This document shows positions 7,112 to 10,923 of a stretch of 10,923 bases of DNA, piece by piece. The position numbers and the translations under genes were made by a program. Numbering within the stretch: the stretch's first letter is position 1; every line of letters starts with the position of its first letter. The DNA is taken from the NCBI GenBank assembly GCA_910588865.1, contig CAJUSJ010000113.1, positions 1 to 10,923 on the forward strand, given 5' to 3'. This DNA is from an uncultured Lachnospiraceae bacterium (GTDB lineage: Bacteria; Bacillota; Clostridia; Lachnospirales; Lachnospiraceae). The notes beneath the pieces are model-generated. The model did not search any database, was not told where the DNA came from, and saw nothing but the letters and a program-made list of their open reading frames with translations.

Positions 7112-7132
7112 ATTCCATAAATGTTATGGAAT
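7112..7132. promoter_or_regulatory. 21-base perfect inverted repeat, candidate operator
   Basis: ATTCCATAA (7112-7120) and TTATGGAAT (7124-7132) are exact inverted repeats around ATG. It lies in the divergent region between the glucosidase and the Fic module, about 125 bases from each promoter element. There is no T run, so a regulator site is more likely than a terminator. The bound protein is unknown. Confidence 0.4.
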
Positions 7133-7185
7133 TACGCTTGCGGCGGATATGTATGAGCCCAAGGGAGCAAGAATGGAATCTATGC

Positions 7186-7224
7186 CAGAGGACGCGCGAC
7201 CACACATAAAAGTCTGGCGGGCGC
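7186..7224. repeat. Hairpin repeat, copy 2
   Basis: This 39-base segment matches 1939-1977 at 35 positions, with mismatches only at unit positions 4, 8, 13 and 23. The long block AAAGTCTGGCGGGCGC at its right end is identical in both. In copy 1 the left arm continues the hairpin outward with GCGCCC; here only GCCAG (7184-7188) remains to pair with CTGGC. The similarity stops at 7224, about 30 bases before the -10 of the Fic module promoter. Confidence 0.75.
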
Positions 7225-7255
7225 ATAAATCAGTGGTGTAATTTATTGACGCTTC

Positions 7256-7264
7256 TGCTATAAT
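7256..7264 (+). promoter_or_regulatory. Extended -10 promoter of the Fic toxin-antitoxin module
   Basis: TGCTATAAT is a perfect extended -10 (TGnTATAAT). The -35 position 17 bases upstream is poor (GTGTAA). Transcription would start near 7271 and give a short leader to the antitoxin ATG at 7297. Confidence 0.7.
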
Positions 7265-7296
7265 TAAGAAAAATTAAGAAGAAAGAAGGGACTTTT

Positions 7297-7467
7297 ATGA
7301 TGTCACCTAAGGCTGTTTTAGATACAACGAAGGCTTCTTTTGCCATGGAAGGGATGTATGCCACAGAAGATGATGAAAAGAATATCATGGATGTACTGAC
7401 AGGGAAACGGGGCCTGGAGGAAGTCATAAAGGAGATAAAGTGGAAGTATATGGTGGAGAGGGAGTAG
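7297..7467 (+). CDS. VbhA-like antitoxin of a class I Fic module
   Basis: This small gene encodes 56 residues starting MMSPKAVLDTTKASFAMEGM. The segment SFAMEG (residues 14-19) matches the inhibitory motif (S/T)xxxE(G/N) of class I Fic antitoxins such as VbhA. There Glu18 would enter the Fic active site and block productive ATP binding. The position fits the family: it lies directly upstream of the Fic gene, with 3 bases between stop and start, so the two are co-transcribed and probably translationally coupled. AGAAGGG (7284-7290) is the ribosome site. The start could be the ATG at 7297 or the next one at 7300. The rest of the protein is charged and helical, ending EVIKEIKWKYMVERE. Inhibition is inferred from the motif and synteny. 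Confidence 0.9.
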   Translation: MMSPKAVLDTTKASFAMEGMYATEDDEKNIMDVLTGKRGLEEVIKEIKWKYMVERE

Positions 7468-7470
7468 AGA

Positions 7471-8064
7471 ATGGATAAAGATGTAAAGTACTGTTATCCG
7501 GGGACACAGGTACTGGTGAATAAATTTGATATTCGCGATGGTCAGCGGCTAAGTAACGCGGAGAGGGAAATTTCGATTGTGAAAGCCGCTGTTTTGGCAG
7601 ATGCCATTACAGGCAATTTCGATCTCGCGCATTTGTTAAGTATCCATAAGTTTCTTTTTGAAGATATTTATGATTGGGCTGGACAGATACGAACTGTGGA
7701 TATCGCGAAAGGGAATCTATTCTGTTTGGTTCCGTTTATCGAAATACAATTTTCAGAGTTGCGCAAGAAACTGAAACAGGATAATTTTCTGAAAGGTGAA
7801 AAAGATATTGGATATGTGAGCAAGAAGATAGCGTATTACTTATCAGAGATAAATGTGATACATCCCTTTAGAGAGGGCAATGGCCGAACCCAGCGGATTT
7901 ATTGCCAGCAGTTGTGTAAGAATACAGGAAACTTTTATCTTGATTTTTCTATGGCAGATGAGGGGGAAATGTTGGAAGCCAGTGTAGATTCCTTTATGTG
8001 TCACTATGAAAAAATGGAATCATTGATCCGAAAATGTGTAAAGGCGGTTAAGGAAGGCTTATAA
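7471..8064 (+). CDS. fic: Fic-domain protein, probable AMP-transferase toxin
   Basis: Fic enzymes usually transfer AMP from ATP to a hydroxyl side chain of a target; for bacterial FicT toxins this is often a DNA gyrase or topoisomerase IV subunit. The 197-residue protein has the complete core motif HPFREGNGRTQR (131-142), with catalytic His131, Asn137, Gly138 and Arg139. The flap region IYDWAGQIRTVDIAKGN (66-82) lies ahead of it. The length and single-domain layout match stand-alone VbhT/FicT-type toxins. The ribosome site AGGGAG (7459-7464) lies inside the end of the antitoxin gene, which supports coupling. All catalytic residues are intact, so it should be active when free of antitoxin. After the stop, ACCAAT/ATTGGT (8068-8080) and a T run at 8093-8098 make only a weak terminator candidate. 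The target is not visible from the sequence. Confidence 0.95.
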   Translation: MDKDVKYCYPGTQVLVNKFDIRDGQRLSNAEREISIVKAAVLADAITGNFDLAHLLSIHKFLFEDIYDWAGQIRTVDIAKGNLFCLVPFIEIQFSELRKKLKQDNFLKGEKDIGYVSKKIAYYLSEINVIHPFREGNGRTQRIYCQQLCKNTGNFYLDFSMADEGEMLEASVDSFMCHYEKMESLIRKCVKAVKEGL

Positions 8065-8204
8065 CTTACCAATCATTGGTTACTCTTCATTCTTTTTTAA
8101 GGTGTTTTTGAGGTTTTTTAGAGATTATTCTGATAAAATGAACAAAAAATCCGCTGAAATACTGGATAATCTGTGGATTGAACTTTATATGAGAGGAGAG
8201 TAAC

Positions 8205-8816
8205 ATGAAAAGGAAGACAGGAAAAATGATCTTATTTACAGGGGTGCTGTGGGTTCTGGGCTTTGCGGTATGTGCCTGTGGAAAGACGGAGGAAGCGTCA
8301 AATAACCAGGAACCCCAGGTGGTTCAGGGAGAACCCATACAGGGGGATAGTGGATTCGCTTTGGAACCAGCGGTATCAGCGGAATTGGAATCCAGTGAAA
8401 GCGGCAGCCAGGGAACCGACAGCGAGCGGAAAGATCAGCCGGAAGCCCCAAGTCAAAGCGCGTCTGGCACATCCGCCCAATGGGTGGACAGCGCTCCCAA
8501 TCTGGAAGGGGATATCAAAGAGCTGAGGGATGGACAGCTTACGGTGGTAGAGGCTATTACAGAGAAATCCGATAATGGCGGTGATCTCATAGTGATTCCT
8601 GGCGGCGAAGACGATTCTGGGTTTAACAAGATTGAGGTTACATACGATGAAAATACCCTGTTCGCGATACAAACCATCTATGATGGAGGAGCTGTATCCG
8701 AAATGTCAGAAGCGACAGCGGAAGACCTGGCATCCGGCCAGTTCATTCGAGTGTGGGGAAGCTCTTTGGGCAGTGAACTGAAAGCAACCCAGATCTGTAT
8801 CGTAAAAGTGGCCTAA
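8205..8816 (+). CDS. Putative lipoprotein of unknown function
   Basis: The 203-residue product begins MKRKTGK, followed by a hydrophobic stretch (8-24) and the lipobox VCAC with Cys25, so it should be lipidated and anchored to the outer face of the membrane. Residues 26-95 are a Glu/Gln/Ser-rich flexible linker. Residues about 96-203 form a compact, acidic, beta-rich domain (LEGDIKELRDGQLTVVEAI ... EVTYDENTLF ... GQFIRVWGS) ending QICIVKV. The domain looks like the small OB-like modules seen in clostridial lipoproteins, but I do not recognise a named family. GAGGAG (8193-8198) lies 6 bases before the ATG. A weak extended -10, TGATAAAAT, is seen near 8131-8139. The next gene, 102 bases on, is also membrane-anchored, so the two may work together; this is inference. 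Confidence 0.8.
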   Translation: MKRKTGKMILFTGVLWVLGFAVCACGKTEEASNNQEPQVVQGEPIQGDSGFALEPAVSAELESSESGSQGTDSERKDQPEAPSQSASGTSAQWVDSAPNLEGDIKELRDGQLTVVEAITEKSDNGGDLIVIPGGEDDSGFNKIEVTYDENTLFAIQTIYDGGAVSEMSEATAEDLASGQFIRVWGSSLGSELKATQICIVKVA

Positions 8817-8918
8817 GCCATCGCGTGCCCTCTTTTGATAAGGACAAAACCCCTGATTTCCGGATCAATTTTTATATAGTGGCTTCTATTACAGACAGGT
8901 TTATAAAGGGGGATATTG

Positions 8919-9764
8919 ATGAGGACATTTGAAAACAGGAAAACAAAATATATACCAGCTGTATTTCTCACCATTTTATTTCTGGCTGTGGGAGGTATTC
9001 TGTTTGCCGTGTTTTTTTACAAAAAGGACAAGGCTGGAAATATCCTTGCCGGGGCAAGCCCGGATACAAGCGCTTTCCAATTGTATTATTATGACGGAAA
9101 CACGGTTATGGTCAGGACGCTGTATGACAGAGGTACAGAGAAGGAAGTGATTAAAAAAATCAATGATATTCCTCTCCGGGCGGCAGAGGAAGACGCTCTC
9201 TCCCAGATGGAAATCCCCTTTTTTGGAATCTGGATCAGCAGCGGGGAAGGACATGACATTTCTGTGACAGCATCCGGCGGGGTCTGGCTTAGGAATGACG
9301 GGGCGGTTTATCATGGGGATACAGACCTCTCCCTTTTATGGAAAGAGATGGAAGGCAGTGATGAGGATACCTTCAATGTCCTTAACTTTCCCAATGCGGG
9401 GCAATTATCCGTATATCACAGCTGTTTTCTGCTGAAAGCGGATGACCCGCCAGCAGAGGACACAGAGGGAGTGTCCATGGATATTGAGGAAATTGGAACA
9501 AGTGATATTACGGTATTGATTACCAATAACAGCGGGGAAGAGTTCTCCTATGGGGAATACTTTTCCCTCCAGAAGCAGATAGACGGTCAGTGGTACACTA
9601 TGCCTGTCAGGGCGGATAACATCGGCTTTCGGGATATTGCTTATATTCTTCCAGATGGAAAGAGTGCCAGCAAGACTTATAATCTGGATATTTACGGTAC
9701 ACTGGAACCAGGGTTGTACAGGCTTGTGGTGGAAACGCTAAGCGCCGAGTTTACAGAAGGATGA
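8919..9764 (+). CDS. Membrane-anchored protein with C-terminal bacterial Ig-like domain
   Basis: The 281-residue protein has one N-terminal membrane segment (about 11-33, PAVFLTILFLAVGGILFAVFF) followed by KKDK. It has no lipobox, so it is predicted to be an extracytoplasmic protein held by a signal anchor. A middle region (50-165) is unrecognised and includes GHDISVTASGGVWLRNDG. Residues about 185-278 resemble the bacterial Ig-like domain common in Firmicute surface proteins (Big_14-like): DITVLITNNSGEEFSYGEYF, LQKQIDGQWYTMP and LEPGLYRLVVE. The start ATG at 8919 has AGGGGG (8907-8912) 6 bases upstream; a TTG at 8916 is also in frame but too close to it. The 102-base gap after the lipoprotein gene shows no clear terminator or promoter, so co-transcription is possible. 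Function is unknown; substrate or ligand binding at the surface is a guess from the fold. Confidence 0.8.
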   Translation: MRTFENRKTKYIPAVFLTILFLAVGGILFAVFFYKKDKAGNILAGASPDTSAFQLYYYDGNTVMVRTLYDRGTEKEVIKKINDIPLRAAEEDALSQMEIPFFGIWISSGEGHDISVTASGGVWLRNDGAVYHGDTDLSLLWKEMEGSDEDTFNVLNFPNAGQLSVYHSCFLLKADDPPAEDTEGVSMDIEEIGTSDITVLITNNSGEEFSYGEYFSLQKQIDGQWYTMPVRADNIGFRDIAYILPDGKSASKTYNLDIYGTLEPGLYRLVVETLSAEFTEG

Positions 9765-9781
9765 TGGGATTTGATATACCA

Positions 9782-9810
9782 TTGACTAACAAACTTCAAT
9801 CTGTTATACT
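9782..9810 (+). promoter_or_regulatory. Sigma-A promoter of the Rpn-family gene
   Basis: TTGACT (9782-9787) and TATACT (9805-9810) are 17 bases apart. Transcription would start near 9817 and give a leader of about 105 bases, which holds only a small GGGAA/TTCCC hairpin (9824-9838). This gene therefore has its own transcript, apart from the Ig-like gene. Confidence 0.8.
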
Positions 9811-9921
9811 GTTCTCATCAACGGGAATTTCTTTCCCTTAGATCGTTCAGATGGTCATTGCTGTCTCAGCGGATGTTCCATGAAGAGTTCAGAATAACAG
9901 ATTGAAGGAGGGGTATGGCCT

Positions 9922-10923
9922 ATGGCATGCAACAACTTGAAAGCTTTGGACCTTAAAACCAACCGGGAGTATCAGTCCACTATTTTTACGACCTACTTTG
10001 GAGAGCCGACTAAGGCGGCGCGGCTGTATGAGGGCATAGTCTGGCTGGGAAACCAGAAGAATGAGAGCGCGGGGGGCCATCAGCGCCAGCCGGCCGCGGC
10101 CTCACAAAAGTCTCAGTGGGAATCCGTCGCGCCGGAGGACATTGTGTTTGAGACCCTGGAGGGAGTTTTATACCTGGCCAGGAAGAATGACCTGGCCTTC
10201 ACCGTAAAGAAAAAAGTCCTTGTCATCGGAGAACACCAATCAACCGTGAATCAAAATATGCCCTTGCGGTCCGCCATTTATTATGGAAGGACCATGGAAA
10301 AGCTCATCGAGCCCAGGGCGATCTATAAGTCAAAAAGGATTTCGATCCCAACCCCGGAATTTTATTTATTCTATAACGGAAAATCTCCCCAGCCTTTGGA
10401 ACAAACCTTATATCTTTCCGATTCCTATCTTGAAAAAAACGATCATCCCATGCTACAATTAGAAGTAAAAATGATCAATATCAACCTGCCGGAGGGTCAT
10501 CCCCTGCTGGAGAGATGCCGTCCTCTGTATGAGTATTCCTGGTTCACCTGGAAGGTCAGGGAGTATCTGGAGAGGGGAGAGGGCCGGGATGAGGCCATAG
10601 CGAAGGCAATGGAAGCCAGTGTAAAGCGGGGGATCCTGACAGAATTTATCCAGGAGCATGGTTCGGAGGTGAGGAATATGCTGTTTACAGAGTTTAATCT
10701 GGAAGACGCCCGGGAAGTGTGGGAACAGGAGGCCAGGGAGGATGGCCTGGAACAAGGATTAGAGCAAGGATTGGAACAAGGATTAGTACAGGGCCGCGCC
10801 GAGGGAGCTGATCAAATGCTGATCCAACTGGCCAGCAAGAAGCTGAAAAAAGGAAAATCCCCTGAGGTCATTGCCGACGAGCTGGAGACATCTGTGGAGA
10901 GGATTCGTGACATCTGCCAGTTC
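9922..10923 (+). CDS. Rpn-family PD-(D/E)XK nuclease/putative transposase, 3' end outside window
   Basis: The frame is open for 334 codons up to the window edge, so the gene is partial at its 3' end. Family members are PD-(D/E)XK DNA nucleases, once annotated as transposases, that promote recombination in E. coli RpnA. Recognisable family blocks are PEDIVFETLEGVLYLARKND (71-90), GEHQSTVNQNMPLRSAIYYG (103-122) with the ExQ variant of the catalytic motif (E104, Q106), IPTPEFYLFYNG (142-153) and the helical C-terminal half ILTEFIQEHGSEVRNML. A GLEQ tetrapeptide repeat (275-290) and a helix-turn-helix-like end (SPEVIADELETSVERIRDIC) follow. Near the N-terminus, S19 sits where relatives have the first catalytic Asp, and residues 44-68 look like an extra low-complexity insert. 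Activity is therefore doubtful. ATG 9922 has AAGGAGG (9905-9911) 10 bases upstream; ATG 9915 is out of frame. Confidence 0.88.
   Translation, partial: MACNNLKALDLKTNREYQSTIFTTYFGEPTKAARLYEGIVWLGNQKNESAGGHQRQPAAASQKSQWESVAPEDIVFETLEGVLYLARKNDLAFTVKKKVLVIGEHQSTVNQNMPLRSAIYYGRTMEKLIEPRAIYKSKRISIPTPEFYLFYNGKSPQPLEQTLYLSDSYLEKNDHPMLQLEVKMININLPEGHPLLERCRPLYEYSWFTWKVREYLERGEGRDEAIAKAMEASVKRGILTEFIQEHGSEVRNMLFTEFNLEDAREVWEQEAREDGLEQGLEQGLEQGLVQGRAEGADQMLIQLASKKLKKGKSPEVIADELETSVERIRDICQF
10744..10791 (+). repeat. Four tandem 12-base units encoding GLEQ
   Basis: Units of 12 bases at 10744, 10756, 10768 and 10780 encode GLEQ, GLEQ, GLEQ and GLVQ. The first three have nearly the same bases (ggattagagcaa-like). 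Such heptad-poor EQG repeats are common near the C-terminus of Rpn proteins and can vary in number by slippage. Confidence 0.85.

Larger units (their letters stand above)
6929..7296. other. Divergent intergenic region between GH1 gene and Fic module
   Basis: This 368-base stretch contains no credible gene. It holds the glucosidase promoter (6956-6984), two palindromes (7002-7014, 7112-7132), the second hairpin-repeat copy (7186-7224) and the extended -10 promoter of the Fic module (7256-7264). The part between 7133 and 7185 shows nothing recognisable. Confidence 0.6.

Noticed and set aside
6925..7113. Minus-strand 62-residue frame upstream of the glucosidase
   Set aside because: It covers the promoter and operator palindrome, has no ribosome site and no recognisable protein features.
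7246..7251. TTGACG as -35 of the Fic module promoter
   Set aside because: It lies only 7 bases from TATAAT, far too close; the extended -10 is the better explanation.
9915..9956. A 13-codon ORF from ATG 9915 overlapping the Rpn start
   Set aside because: It is only 3 bases from the ribosome site AAGGAGG and out of frame with the long reading frame; the in-frame ATG 9922 fits better.
10744..10791. Tandem 12-base repeats as a CRISPR-like array
   Set aside because: The units have no spacers and encode GLEQ in frame within the Rpn gene.

Overview
The window looks like a chromosomal stretch from an anaerobic Firmicute of the Clostridia, most likely Lachnospiraceae. This rests on a tyrosine T-box leader in front of tyrS, strong AGGAGG ribosome binding sites, sigma-A promoters, an RpiR regulator next to a GH1 6-phospho-beta-glucosidase, and an Rpn-type nuclease of the kind common in gut clostridia. 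The species cannot be fixed from the sequence. No rRNA, tRNA, CRISPR array or insertion sequence is visible.

Left part (1-2093): a consensus promoter (TTGACA-17-TATAAT) drives a long T-box leader whose specifier codon is UAC, followed by tyrS. The leader carries an extra stem-loop arm between Stem III and the antiterminator. After tyrS comes a hairpin repeat, of which a second diverged copy lies at 7186-7224, and then a bidirectional terminator shared with a convergent ankyrin-repeat gene (2094-3179, minus strand).

Middle part (3180-6928): an AT-rich intergenic region leads to an unusual 291-codon ORF. Its N-terminal half is a PD-(D/E)XK nuclease fold and its C-terminal half is the end of a metallo-beta-lactamase-fold hydrolase, so it looks chimeric. 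Next is an RpiR-family regulator whose frame stops on an A8 tract. The conserved C-terminal tail of the family continues in the -1 frame, which suggests frameshifting, slippage, phase variation or a recent mutation. A perfect bidirectional terminator separates it from a convergent GH1 6-phospho-beta-glucosidase. The regulator probably senses a sugar phosphate and controls that gene. Two palindromes in the glucosidase upstream region are operator candidates.

Right part (6929-10923): the second repeat copy sits just before the promoter of a two-gene Fic module (a VbhA-like 56-aa antitoxin and a Fic AMP-transferase-type toxin). Then come a lipoprotein and a membrane-anchored protein with a bacterial Ig-like domain. 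A consensus promoter then precedes an Rpn-family PD-(D/E)XK nuclease-like gene that is still open at the window end. The right part is accessory in character. The most unusual items are the nuclease/metallo-hydrolase chimera, the A8 frameshift site in the regulator, the hairpin repeat pair and the enlarged T-box leader.
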